A DNA stretch of 64,000 nucleotides from JAZGGS01 sp963764825 (GTDB lineage Bacteria; Bacteroidota; Ignavibacteria; Ignavibacteriales; Ignavibacteriaceae): the NCBI GenBank assembly GCA_963764825.1, contig CAVXUA010000001.1, positions 16,150-80,149 of the forward strand. Direction: 5' to 3'. The translations under genes and the position numbers were made by a program. Below are positions 39,243-48,199 of the stretch, piece by piece; positions within the stretch are counted from its first letter, which is position 1; each line of letters begins with the position of its first letter. The notes beneath the pieces are model-generated. The model did no database searches, was not told the DNA's origin, and saw nothing but the letters and a program-made list of their open reading frames with translations.

Positions 39243-40049
39243 TCATTTAAGCAACAACATTTTCTTAGTTTCAACAAAATTATCAGCTTTTAATTGATAG
39301 AAATATATTCCGCTTGATAATTCACCTCCACTAAATTCCACTTCATATTCTCCAGCAGGTTTTTCTTCATTAACTAATGTTGCAACCTCTATGCCCAAAA
39401 CATCATAAACTTTTAAACTAACCTCTTTCGTCTCACCTCTTTCGTCCTGCAGAATGGCAAATCTTATCTTTGTACTTGGATTAAACGGGTTCGGATAATT
39501 CTGTGAGAGCTCAAAATCATTCAGAATAATTTCTTCGTTTACAGAAACCGGTTTTGCAGTAATGATTACCGGAAAGTTTTCACCAAAATTCCATTTATCA
39601 TCCGGCTGCGGATTGCCATCTCCATTAACACTATTTGCAACAGAGTATATTGTATCTGTAACTATACTATCCGGAGCAGTATACATAAAATCCCAAAATA
39701 CTGTTGCGTTTGCAAACTGCCTTGGAGATGTATGAGTTAATTCATCAAAAAGAACATATGTTAATGTATCTACAGAATCCAGCATACCAAATCGAACAGC
39801 AAGATCAAAACCACCATTAACAGACGGACCTCCATTCATCATTAATCTGTAATATGCTGTATCGTTTGGGAATAGAGTATCAGGTCCTTCAATCCAAACA
39901 TTCACGGTAGAATCGGGTTGAACATCGTGGCAAACACAACCTAAACCACCGTCTAACAGAGTCATATCAATAATTCCATGCTCGTAGTTAATGTTTGCAT
40001 AGATTATAATTGAAAAAAAAGCAGCAAGTATTAGTAAAGTGTATTTCAT
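39243..40049 (-). CDS. T9SS-exported protein with choice-of-anchor/Reeler-like domain
   Basis: The 268-residue protein has a signal peptide (MKYTLLILAAFFSIIIYA), a beta-sandwich of about 150 residues that begins with GGLGCVCHDVQPDSTVNVWI, and a type A T9SS sorting domain (LSQNYPNPFNPSTKIRFAI, VYDVLGIEVATLV, ending KKMLLLK). The CVCH segment followed by a beta domain resembles the choice-of-anchor V/Reeler-type secreted modules of this phylum. Role unknown. The frame is intact. Confidence 0.8.
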   Translation of the reverse strand: MKYTLLILAAFFSIIIYANINYEHGIIDMTLLDGGLGCVCHDVQPDSTVNVWIEGPDTLFPNDTAYYRLMMNGGPSVNGGFDLAVRFGMLDSVDTLTYVLFDELTHTSPRQFANATVFWDFMYTAPDSIVTDTIYSVANSVNGDGNPQPDDKWNFGENFPVIITAKPVSVNEEIILNDFELSQNYPNPFNPSTKIRFAILQDERGETKEVSLKVYDVLGIEVATLVNEEKPAGEYEVEFSGGELSSGIYFYQLKADNFVETKKMLLLK

Positions 40050-40078
40050 ATCTTCACTTAATATTTTCAGATAAAAAA

Positions 40079-40101
40079 AAGCACGGCAGTAAACCGTGCT
40101 T
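40079..40101 (-). terminator. Intrinsic terminator after T9SS propeller gene
   Basis: On the minus strand AAGCACGG pairs with CCGTGCTT around a 7-base loop, followed by a run of eight T. It lies 20 bases beyond the stop at 40122. Confidence 0.9.
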
Positions 40102-40121
40102 AAAATTAGATAATTATTTTA

Positions 40122-41675
40122 TTATTTCATCAAGGTTAGCTTTTTCGCTTCAATAAAATCTGAACCATTGGAACCAGTTGCCCTAATAAGATAAATGTAA
40201 GTTCCGCTGGAAAGTCCTTCTGAAATAAAATCAACTTTATGAGTTCCGGCTTGGAATTGCGAATTTGTAATATCAGCTACCTTTTGTCCGAGCATATTAT
40301 ATAAACTCAGTTGAACATCGGAATCAACAGGAAGAGAAAAAGTTATTGTTGTGGAAGGATTAAAAGGATTAGGATAATTTTGATTAAGCGCAAACTCAGC
40401 AGGAAGCGGTCCATCAATTTCTATAACAGGTGAATATTCATAACTTCCATCAAAATCCAATTGTTTAAGTCTATAATATTGTAAACCGGAAGGTGCGTTG
40501 CTAACTTGGTAACTGTAACTTCTTTGTTCAGTTGTAGAACCTGAACCGGCAATAAATCCTAATTTTGTAAATGTTTCATTATCTAAACTATGCTCAATTT
40601 CAAAACCTCGGTTGTTTAATTCACTTGCTGTTATCCAGTTTAACATAATTTGGTTATTGCTTATTGATGCAGTAAAGGATGCAAATTCAACAGGAATAAA
40701 GTTTTCTGATTCTAATTTATAAAATCCACCGCTCTGTGCAGCATATTGAGTTATCGAATCTACAACAACAACCTGGTAACCCGCAGAAGGAATACTAATT
40801 TGTGTAAAAGAAGCACCACCATCAATTGATCTCCAGGACTCACCGCATCCGTAGCAATTTGCCATAACAATATTTCCATCGTTAGGCATAACATGAACAC
40901 CCCACATATTTATTCCGTTAAACCCCGAAACCTCTGTCCACGTCTCACCGTAATCTGTAGATTTTAAAAAACCTCCTCCGCCACTCCATTTAGTTGCCCA
41001 TGCAACACCAGGATTTGTATAATCAACAGCAATGGTAGGAATTTCGCCTGAGGTAAAATATGTCTGTGACCATGTTACGCCATAGTCAGTACTTTTAAAA
41101 ATTCCTGTGCCGTTATCTCCAATAAGTATAACACTTGAATTAGGAAATACTTCAATATCACAAGGAGCTGAACTTGGACCAAAATTGCTTGAAATTATAT
41201 TCCACGTATCTCCAAAATCGGTTGAACGGTAAAAATTTGTAGTGCTCATTGTATAAATTGTATCAGGGTGCGATGGATCAGGCGACATTGGAATTCCGAA
41301 GAAAGAGAATGAAGCATTATCTAATGTTACTGTCCATGTTTGTCCGTCATCTGTAGTCTTAAGTATTTTATCAGGTGAAGATTCTATAGCAACCAGAAAA
41401 GTTCCGGAATTATTATCATCTAAAATAATATTTTTTATTTCTGATGCCCCGGGAACATTGATACCAGTTTGAAGAAATGTTTCCCCACGATCGGTACTTT
41501 TATAAATTTTGTTATCAGAACCATAGTAAACTAAATCAGTATTAAATTCATTGTAATCTATCGGTCCGCCAAGACTGCTTCCAGATTGCTTGAGCACCCA
41601 GTTATACACCTGCCCATATCCGGCAAACGATATAAGAATTACAATTAAGATAGAAGTAAAGATATATTTCATCAT
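40122..41675 (-). CDS. T9SS-exported protein with sortilin/BNR-type propeller
   Basis: The 517-residue protein has a signal peptide (YIFTSILIVILISFAGYG) and many Asp-box-like repeats (KSTDRGETFLQTG, KTTDDGQTWTVTL, RSTDFGDTWNIIS, KSTDYGVTWSQTY, KSTDYGETWTEVS, RSIDGGASFTQIS) that make a photosynthesis/Vps10-like beta-propeller. A fibronectin-like segment follows (FEIEHSLDNETFTKLGFI). The end is a type A T9SS domain (LNQNYPNPFNPSTTITFSL, LYNMLGQKVADI, KKLTLMK). Probably a surface-bound or released glycan- or protein-binding factor. No enzyme residue was identified. Confidence 0.85.
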   Translation of the reverse strand: MMKYIFTSILIVILISFAGYGQVYNWVLKQSGSSLGGPIDYNEFNTDLVYYGSDNKIYKSTDRGETFLQTGINVPGASEIKNIILDDNNSGTFLVAIESSPDKILKTTDDGQTWTVTLDNASFSFFGIPMSPDPSHPDTIYTMSTTNFYRSTDFGDTWNIISSNFGPSSAPCDIEVFPNSSVILIGDNGTGIFKSTDYGVTWSQTYFTSGEIPTIAVDYTNPGVAWATKWSGGGGFLKSTDYGETWTEVSGFNGINMWGVHVMPNDGNIVMANCYGCGESWRSIDGGASFTQISIPSAGYQVVVVDSITQYAAQSGGFYKLESENFIPVEFASFTASISNNQIMLNWITASELNNRGFEIEHSLDNETFTKLGFIAGSGSTTEQRSYSYQVSNAPSGLQYYRLKQLDFDGSYEYSPVIEIDGPLPAEFALNQNYPNPFNPSTTITFSLPVDSDVQLSLYNMLGQKVADITNSQFQAGTHKVDFISEGLSSGTYIYLIRATGSNGSDFIEAKKLTLMK

Positions 41676-41903
41676 TTTTCCTAAATAAATATTTAAAATT
41701 TAATTGATTACTTGCTAATAGGATTTAGAAAGTTAAACATTCATTTATAAAAATCAAATATTGCTAAATACTATTCATTATTTAGCAAAGCGAAAGTAGA
41801 GATTCTGTATAAAATGAAGGATTTTATAAGTGATGGTATGAGATGGAAAATAATGTTAATTTGATATAAGTGAATTTCCTTCAATTTTTTAGATAAGATT
41901 TTT

Positions 41904-42620
41904 ATGAAAACAGATGTAATAGTATTTGGGGCTCATCCCGATGATGCTGAATTAGCAATGGGAGGAACCATAACTAAGCTTACTTCCAATGGATTGAGCG
42001 TTGGTATAATTGATCTTTCACAAGGTGAGATGGGAACAAGGGGTGATTTGGAAACACGGTTTAGTGAAGCAACTGAAGCAGCTTCAATTTTAAATGCAAC
42101 TTTCCGCGAAAACTTAAAATTGCAGGATGGAAATATTGAACTGACCAGGGAAAATTCATTTAAAGTGATTGAAGCAATTAGAAAATACAAACCAAAAATA
42201 GTATTTGCCCCTTACTTTAAAGACAGGCATCCTGATCATGTTCAAGCGAGCCAGCTTATTAAAGAAGCACTGTTTTATTCCGGGTTAAGCAAATTACGGT
42301 TACCCGGTTATGACAATAATGATGAAGCGTACAGACCCAAAAAATTATTTTATTATATGCAGACTTACACGTTCGATCCATCATTTATAGTTGATATTGA
42401 TGATTGTTTCGAAAATAAAATGAAAGCAATAAAAGCTTTTAAAACTCAATTTCACGATCCAACAAGCTCTGAGCCGGAAACATTTATTAGCAGACCCGAA
42501 TTCCTCAATTTTATAGAATCGAGAGCTATGTTTTATGGTTTTAAAATTGGCAAGAAGTATGGAGAAGCATTTTTTTGCGAGGAAGAAATTGAATTAGATT
42601 TAATTAATTTTCTTAAGTAA
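41904..42620 (+). CDS. bshB1: Bacillithiol biosynthesis deacetylase (BshB1-type, LmbE family)
   Basis: BshB1 removes the acetyl group from GlcNAc-malate in bacillithiol synthesis. The 238-residue PIG-L/LmbE deacetylase has the zinc motif GAHPDDAELAMGGT (9-22), SQGEMGTRGDLETR, and the second zinc His in FKDRHPDHVQAS. The GTRG segment and overall length are those of the BshB1 branch rather than generic LmbE proteins. bshA and bshC are not in the window. The 228-base upstream gap shows no clear site. Confidence 0.9.
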   Translation: MKTDVIVFGAHPDDAELAMGGTITKLTSNGLSVGIIDLSQGEMGTRGDLETRFSEATEAASILNATFRENLKLQDGNIELTRENSFKVIEAIRKYKPKIVFAPYFKDRHPDHVQASQLIKEALFYSGLSKLRLPGYDNNDEAYRPKKLFYYMQTYTFDPSFIVDIDDCFENKMKAIKAFKTQFHDPTSSEPETFISRPEFLNFIESRAMFYGFKIGKKYGEAFFCEEEIELDLINFLK

Positions 42621-42710
42621 AGTTGTTAGACTTCAAGTAAAAATATAGTTTTCTGAATTTTCCATTTATTCATTTCCCCGTTCAATTTAGGAGTAATTCT
42701 TAAAATGTTT

Positions 42711-42729
42711 TTTTGACTATAAGTCAAAA
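42711..42729. promoter_or_regulatory. Palindromic candidate operator upstream of pckA copy 2
   Basis: TTTTGACT and AGTCAAAA form a perfect 8-bp inverted repeat around ATA, 71 bases before the pckA ATG. It has no T-run context of a terminator and lies in the promoter region, so it fits a dimeric regulator site such as a Crp/Fnr-type half-site pair. The regulator is unknown. Confidence 0.4.
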
Positions 42730-42799
42730 ATAAATAATTGATGCAAATAAAAATTTTTAGTTAAATTCACACTTAATATAAAAAAAACAAGGAGATAAC

Positions 42800-44401
42800 A
42801 TGATTTTAAAAGATAAAGTAACAAAAGAGCTTTCTGAAAAGAGATTAAAAAATATCCGTGAAATATTTTATAACTACGGAACACCAGCTTTATACGAGCA
42901 AGTTATAAGAAGAAGAGAAGGATTATTGGCTCATTTGGGTCCTCTGGTTGTTAGAACAGGCTATCATACCGGAAGAAGTCCTAACGATAAATTCTTAGCA
43001 AAGGAATCATCCAGTGAAAAGAATATTTGGTGGAGTAAAGCAAACAATCCAATTGAAGTTGAAGATTACAAAAGATTGTACAGCAAGATGATGGCATACA
43101 TCCAGGGAAAGGATTTATATGTTGAAGACTGTTATGCATGCGCCGATCCAAATTTTAAGCTTAATATTAGAGTAGTGACTGAAACAGCGTGGCATAATCT
43201 ATTTTCCCGAAATATGTTTAGGAGATATGATAATTTAGATGAGCTGCAAAATCACGAAACTGATTTTACAATAATCCACATGCCGAATTTTCATGCAAAT
43301 CCTGAGTACGATAAAACAAATTCAGAAGTATTTGTTGTGATAAATTTTGCGGAAAAAATTGTACTTATTGGCGGATCCAGTTATGCAGGTGAAATTAAAA
43401 AATCGATTTTCACTGTACTTAATTATTTGCTGCCGCTAAAAAAAGTTATGTCAATGCATTGTTCCGCAAACGTTGGTGAAAAAGGAGATGTTGCACTGTT
43501 TTTTGGTCTATCAGGAACCGGAAAAACAACACTATCTGCCGATCCAACCAGGAAATTAATTGGTGATGATGAGCATGGCTGGAGCAATGATGGTGTATTC
43601 AATTTTGAAGGCGGATGTTACGCAAAAGTTATTAGGTTATCAGAAGAAGCAGAACCGGATATTTATGAATGCACAAGAAAATTCGGAACCATTTTAGAAA
43701 ACGTGCAAATTGATTCGGATACGAGAAGATTAGATTTAGATGATGATACCTTCACAGAAAATACGCGTGCGGCGTATCCTCTTACACATATTCCTAACAT
43801 CGTACCTGAAGGAATGGCTGGACATCCGCAAAATATAATTATGCTAACTGCAGATGCTTTTGGTATATTGCCGCCAATCTCAAAGCTTACTACAGAACAG
43901 GCGATGTATCATTTTATTTCAGGTTACACAGCAAAAGTTGCGGGAACTGAAAAAGGTGTAACGGAACCAAAAGCAACTTTCAGCACATGTTTTGGCGCAC
44001 CGTTTATGGTTCATCATCCTTCGGTTTATGCTAAGCTGCTAGGAGAAAAAATTAAAAAGCATAATGCGCAGTGCTGGCTGGTGAATACTGGATGGAGCGG
44101 TGGACCTTACGGAGTTGGCAGCAGGATGAAGATACAATACACACGCGCAATGCTTAATGCTGCTCTTTCAGGTAAACTTGATGATGTTGAATTTGAAACC
44201 GAACCATTATTTAATTTACAGATTCCAAAATCGTGCGAAGGCGTACCTGCTGAAGTTTTGAATCCGAGAATTACGTGGAAAGATAAAAATGCTTATGATG
44301 AAATGGCGAAGAAGCTTGCAGGTATGTTTGTGAAAAATTTTAAGGAATATGAAGCTGAAACTTCGGATGAAATAAAAAATGCGGGACCTAAAGCAGTTTA
44401 A
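42800..44401 (+). CDS. pckA: PEP carboxykinase (ATP), copy 2, intact
   Basis: ATP-dependent PEP carboxykinase links oxaloacetate and PEP in gluconeogenesis or, in fermenters, CO2 fixation. The 533-residue protein has substrate-binding RTGYHTGRSPNDKF, the metal/substrate region MHCSANVGEKGDVALFF, P-loop GLSGTGKTTLSADP (near 236-249), GDDEHGW and the C-terminal WLVNTGWSGGPYGVG. The frame is complete, unlike copy 1 at 16656. AAGGAGAT precedes the ATG. A terminator follows the gene, and acs is the next gene on the same strand. Confidence 0.97.
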   Translation: MILKDKVTKELSEKRLKNIREIFYNYGTPALYEQVIRRREGLLAHLGPLVVRTGYHTGRSPNDKFLAKESSSEKNIWWSKANNPIEVEDYKRLYSKMMAYIQGKDLYVEDCYACADPNFKLNIRVVTETAWHNLFSRNMFRRYDNLDELQNHETDFTIIHMPNFHANPEYDKTNSEVFVVINFAEKIVLIGGSSYAGEIKKSIFTVLNYLLPLKKVMSMHCSANVGEKGDVALFFGLSGTGKTTLSADPTRKLIGDDEHGWSNDGVFNFEGGCYAKVIRLSEEAEPDIYECTRKFGTILENVQIDSDTRRLDLDDDTFTENTRAAYPLTHIPNIVPEGMAGHPQNIIMLTADAFGILPPISKLTTEQAMYHFISGYTAKVAGTEKGVTEPKATFSTCFGAPFMVHHPSVYAKLLGEKIKKHNAQCWLVNTGWSGGPYGVGSRMKIQYTRAMLNAALSGKLDDVEFETEPLFNLQIPKSCEGVPAEVLNPRITWKDKNAYDEMAKKLAGMFVKNFKEYEAETSDEIKNAGPKAV

Positions 44402-44433
44402 CATTCTAAATTTATTGCTATTATTTATTAATG

Positions 44434-44459
44434 GGCTAACAAATCTGTTAGCCTTTTTT
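44434..44459 (+). terminator. Intrinsic terminator after pckA copy 2
   Basis: A 7-bp stem GGCTAAC / GTTAGCC with loop AAATCT is followed by six T, 32 bases after the stop. Confidence 0.9.
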
Positions 44460-44574
44460 ATAAAATCCAGTGTTCGATATAATCTTTCTTAGTAATATTG
44501 ATTATAAATCAATCAACCCTTAACTTCACAATCAATTATTAAGGATTAACATTTAATTTTATGGAGAAATTTTA

Positions 44575-46463
44575 ATGGCTGATGAAAAATTATCCGGCGA
44601 AGTATTTTATCCTTCAAAACAAGTTATAAAGCATGCCAACGCAAAATGCGAACAACTTTATCAATCAGCCGAAGAAGACTATGAAGGATTTTGGGCAAAG
44701 GAAGCTAAAAATCTTAAGTGGTTTAAAAAATGGTCACAGGTGCTGGATGATTCAAATAAACCTTTCTTTAAATGGTTTACAGGTGGCAAAACTAATATTT
44801 GCTACAACTGTCTGGATGTTCATCTTGATTCTGCAAAGCGAAACAAACTTGCGTTAATATGGGAAGGGGAGAAAGGTGAGTTCAAATCTTTCTCTTATTT
44901 TGCATTGCACCGCGATGTAAAAAAGTTTGCAAATGTGCTTAAAAGTTTAGGTGTAAAAAAAGGAGACCGTGTTACTATTTATTTAGGCAGGATTCCCGAA
45001 ATAGTAATTGCTATGCTCGCTACTGCACGGATTGGTGCAATTCACTCAGTTGTTTACGGTGGATTTTCTGTTGAAGCTTTGCATGAGAGAATTGAAGACA
45101 GCCAGTCTAAAATTTTAATTACTACCGATGGTGCATTTCAAAGAGGAAAAATAGTTGAGTTAAAGAAAATTTCTGATGAAGCGCTGCAGCGTGCGGCAAC
45201 AGTTGAAAGTGTCGTGGTTGTTAAACGCACAGGGCAGGAAATTAATATGGAAGAGGGAAGGGATATGTGGTACCACGAACTTATGTCTCTCCCAATTGCT
45301 AGCAACGAAGAAAATATTGAAATGATGGATTCCGAAGATCCCTTGTTTCTTCTTTACACTTCCGGCACAACAGGTAAACCAAAAGCCATTTTACATGTAC
45401 ATGGTGGTTATATGGTTGGTACTTATACAACATTAAAATATGTTTTTGATATTCATGAAGAAGATAGGTTTTGGTGTGCTGCCGATCCGGGATGGATTAC
45501 AGGACACAGCTACATTGTTTACGGTCCTTTGTTAACAGGAACAACTTCATTTATGTACGAAGGTGCTCCAACTTATCCTTATCCAAGCCGCTGGTGGCAG
45601 ATGATTGAAAAATATGGGATTAATATTCTTTACACCGCTCCAACAGCCATCCGAGGATTAATGCGTTTTGGTGAAGCGTGGCCAAAACGTCACGATCTTT
45701 CTTCCTTAAGATTACTCGGAAGTGTTGGGGAACCAATAAATCCTGAAGCATGGCGATGGTATCACAAAGTAATCGGTGGAGAAAAGTGTCCGGTTATGGA
45801 TACCTGGTGGCAAACCGAAACCGGAATGTTCATGATAACTCCAATGCCTTGTGTTCCGCTTAAACCTGGTTCCGGCACAAAACCTTTTCCCGGTTTAAAG
45901 ATGGATATATTGGATGAAAATGGTAAGCCGGTAAAAGATGGAGAAGAAGGTTATCTTGTAATAAAAAATCCCTGGCCAGCAATGCTTAGAACAATCTGGA
46001 ATGATCCTGATAGATTTGTTGAACAATACTGGAGTAAGTATAAAGGAATGTACTTAACTGGTGATTCTGCCAAAAGAGATGAAGATGGTTACTATTGGAT
46101 TATTGGAAGAGTTGATGATGTAATAAAAGTATCAGGTTATCGTTTGGGAAGTGCTGAAATTGAAAGCGCATTGGTGAGTCATGCTTCAGTTGCAGAAGCT
46201 GCTGCAATTGCTTTACCGCATGATGTAAAAGGAAATGCAATTCACGCATTTGTAATTTTACGAACAGGATATGAGCGAAGTGACCAGCTTGTTGAAGAGT
46301 TAAGAAACATGTTGGGCACGAGATGGGACCAATTGCAAAACCGGAACATATTGAAGTTGTTGAATCACTCCCTAAAACTAGAAGCGGTAAGATTATGCGC
46401 AGGGTGCTTAAAGCAAAAGCACTTGGTGTAGATCCGGGTAACATTTCAACATTAGCTGACTAA
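44575..46463 (+). CDS. acs: Acetyl-CoA synthetase (frameshift near C-terminus)
   Basis: Acs activates acetate to acetyl-CoA with ATP. The chain has the FAM-like N-terminal region, LYTSGTTGKPKAILHVHGGY (around 262), the Acs-specific DPGWITGHSYIVYGPL, TWWQTETGMFMITPMP, and GRVDDVIKVSGYRLGSAEIE. The long frame runs to 46431 out of register. A one-base change near 46315 restores MGPIAKPEHIEVVESLPKTR and the catalytic lysine in SGKIMRRVLKA, and ends at a TAA at 46461-46463. Restored length is about 629 residues. Most likely a sequencing indel. It could recycle acetate made by the citrate lyase cluster. Confidence 0.95.
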
Positions 46464-46477
46464 ATTATTTTAATAAC

Positions 46478-46494
46478 GCCGCTTTCTGTGCGGC
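46478..46494. terminator. Weak hairpin between acs and convergent T9SS gene
   Basis: GCCGC and GCGGC form a 5-bp stem around TTTCTGT. No T run follows on the plus strand. It could help end either convergent transcript. Confidence 0.35.
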
Positions 46495-46516
46495 ATTCTG
46501 GTGGGGTGCGGTTTTG

Positions 46517-48019
46517 CTATTTAAGGAGAATTAACTTTTTAATTTCTGTAAATGTTCCCGCAGTTAGTTTGTAGAAATAAATACCACTGGCTAGATTGCC
46601 GGCATTAAATTCTACAGAGTGAAATCCAGCAGATTTACTTTCATTTACTAGCTTAGCGATCTCATTTCCCAAAACATCATACACCCTGAGTTTAACCAAT
46701 CCTTCGTATGGAATTGAGTAATCAATTCTTGTTGTTGGGTTAAAAGGGTTTGGGTAATTTTGGGATAAGTAAAAATCTGTTGGAGTATTAATTTTTAAGT
46801 AATCTACAGACATTGGTTCAGCACTGTAAATAAATACTGCTCCCGATCTAATATCATTTACCTTAGTTCCCTGAGCACCTATATAAATTTTATCTTCTGT
46901 AAGTACACCACTATATCCAAAAGTATTAGTATTTACTTCATCTGAAGGATAAATTTTATATTTTTTCCCCCATTTTTCATCCTTATTTACAAATAAATAT
47001 GCCGCGCCAGATATTTCATTTTTCACTGTATCGTTAAATGCCCCAACTAAAAGCGAATCACCTTTTGCGAATAGAAAAATCCCGAAAATGTCACCAGAGA
47101 ATTTATCACCCGTTTCAATTATTTGTTCAAGATTTAATACATGATTATTATATTTATAGATATATACTTCACCGGGTATGGAGTAAGAAGGACGACCAGT
47201 TGTACCAACAAAAACATATTCTTCATTTGATGTTATCGAGATCCCAAGTGAGAGAAATTCTGAACTTGGTTCCGAAATGTATTTCCTTTGAAATATCCAT
47301 AATGAGTCTTCTACTATGTAAGCATAAACAGAACCCGAATATAAACCGTTTTTGGTGCTGTCAGAAGGTGAGCCAATAAATATTGTATTATCTTTTATTA
47401 TTCCGCAGCTTCCAAACAGTTGACCCTCCTTTTCGTCAGGAGGTGAAAATTCCTGATAGAATTCATATTGATTATTAATAAATTTATATAAAAAAGCTTT
47501 TCCTGAATTTTCAAATTCTGAATCGTAGTGATCTGCCCCAATTAATAAATAATCATTTGATTTTGAGATAAAAGTGGAAAAGTACCCGCCAAAGCTATAT
47601 GGTTGTGGTGGAAGAATTATTTGTTTTTCTATCCAATGATAATTTTCATACTTAAAAAGATAAACTGCTCCAACCGGTATATTATTTATCGTTCTATTTC
47701 GCGCTCCAACAAATAATTGTCCATCACTATATAATAAACCAGCTCCAAATAGCATCCCAAATGTTCCAGTTTGTGTATCACTCGGGTAAATTTTGTATTC
47801 GAAGTTGATAGTTTTTCCATCTAAACTGTACACATAAACTGAGTTTTGAGTGTGGTTACTGTAACGAATGCTAGATACAAAAAGAAAACTATCGCTAACT
47901 GCAACACTATTGCCAAAATGGTCACTATTCAGTGCATCAAATGGTATAATTTGCTTTTCGTAAAGCTGCTGAGGAAAAAGAGGAGATAGAAAAAACAAAA
48001 ATAAAAAAATAGTTTTCAT
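46517..48019 (-). CDS. T9SS-exported protein with FG-GAP-like propeller repeats
   Basis: The 500-residue protein has a short signal peptide (MKTIFLFLFFLSPLFPQ). The body is built from about seven repeats of the type FGNSVAVSDSFLFVS, FGMLFGAGLLYSDGQLFVGA, FGSCGIIKDNTIFIGSP and FGYSGVLTEDKIYIGAQG, each followed by GAVYLF/VYVYS. This is the FG-GAP integrin-like beta-propeller. The tail is a type A T9SS domain (LSQNYPNPFNPTTRIDYSI ... KKLILLK). A surface binding function is likely; the ligand is unknown. The frame is intact. Confidence 0.85.
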   Translation of the reverse strand: MKTIFLFLFFLSPLFPQQLYEKQIIPFDALNSDHFGNSVAVSDSFLFVSSIRYSNHTQNSVYVYSLDGKTINFEYKIYPSDTQTGTFGMLFGAGLLYSDGQLFVGARNRTINNIPVGAVYLFKYENYHWIEKQIILPPQPYSFGGYFSTFISKSNDYLLIGADHYDSEFENSGKAFLYKFINNQYEFYQEFSPPDEKEGQLFGSCGIIKDNTIFIGSPSDSTKNGLYSGSVYAYIVEDSLWIFQRKYISEPSSEFLSLGISITSNEEYVFVGTTGRPSYSIPGEVYIYKYNNHVLNLEQIIETGDKFSGDIFGIFLFAKGDSLLVGAFNDTVKNEISGAAYLFVNKDEKWGKKYKIYPSDEVNTNTFGYSGVLTEDKIYIGAQGTKVNDIRSGAVFIYSAEPMSVDYLKINTPTDFYLSQNYPNPFNPTTRIDYSIPYEGLVKLRVYDVLGNEIAKLVNESKSAGFHSVEFNAGNLASGIYFYKLTAGTFTEIKKLILLK

Positions 48020-48199
48020 TGCAACCCCTTTAAGGAGTACTTGTAATTTTAATCATAAAGATAGACTATTTTGCAAACTTTCAATAACTAATTTGTGCTG
48101 AATGGGGAGTAAATTAGTGTGTGAATTCATTGATAAAACGCATATATTTTACTCCCAATTAAAACCTATTATTATATAAGTTATACTGCTGTTATTTTA

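Noticed and set aside
39870..39960. CVCH in the T9SS protein as a haem c site
   Set aside because: Haem attachment needs CXXCH; this has CXCH and no other haem motif.
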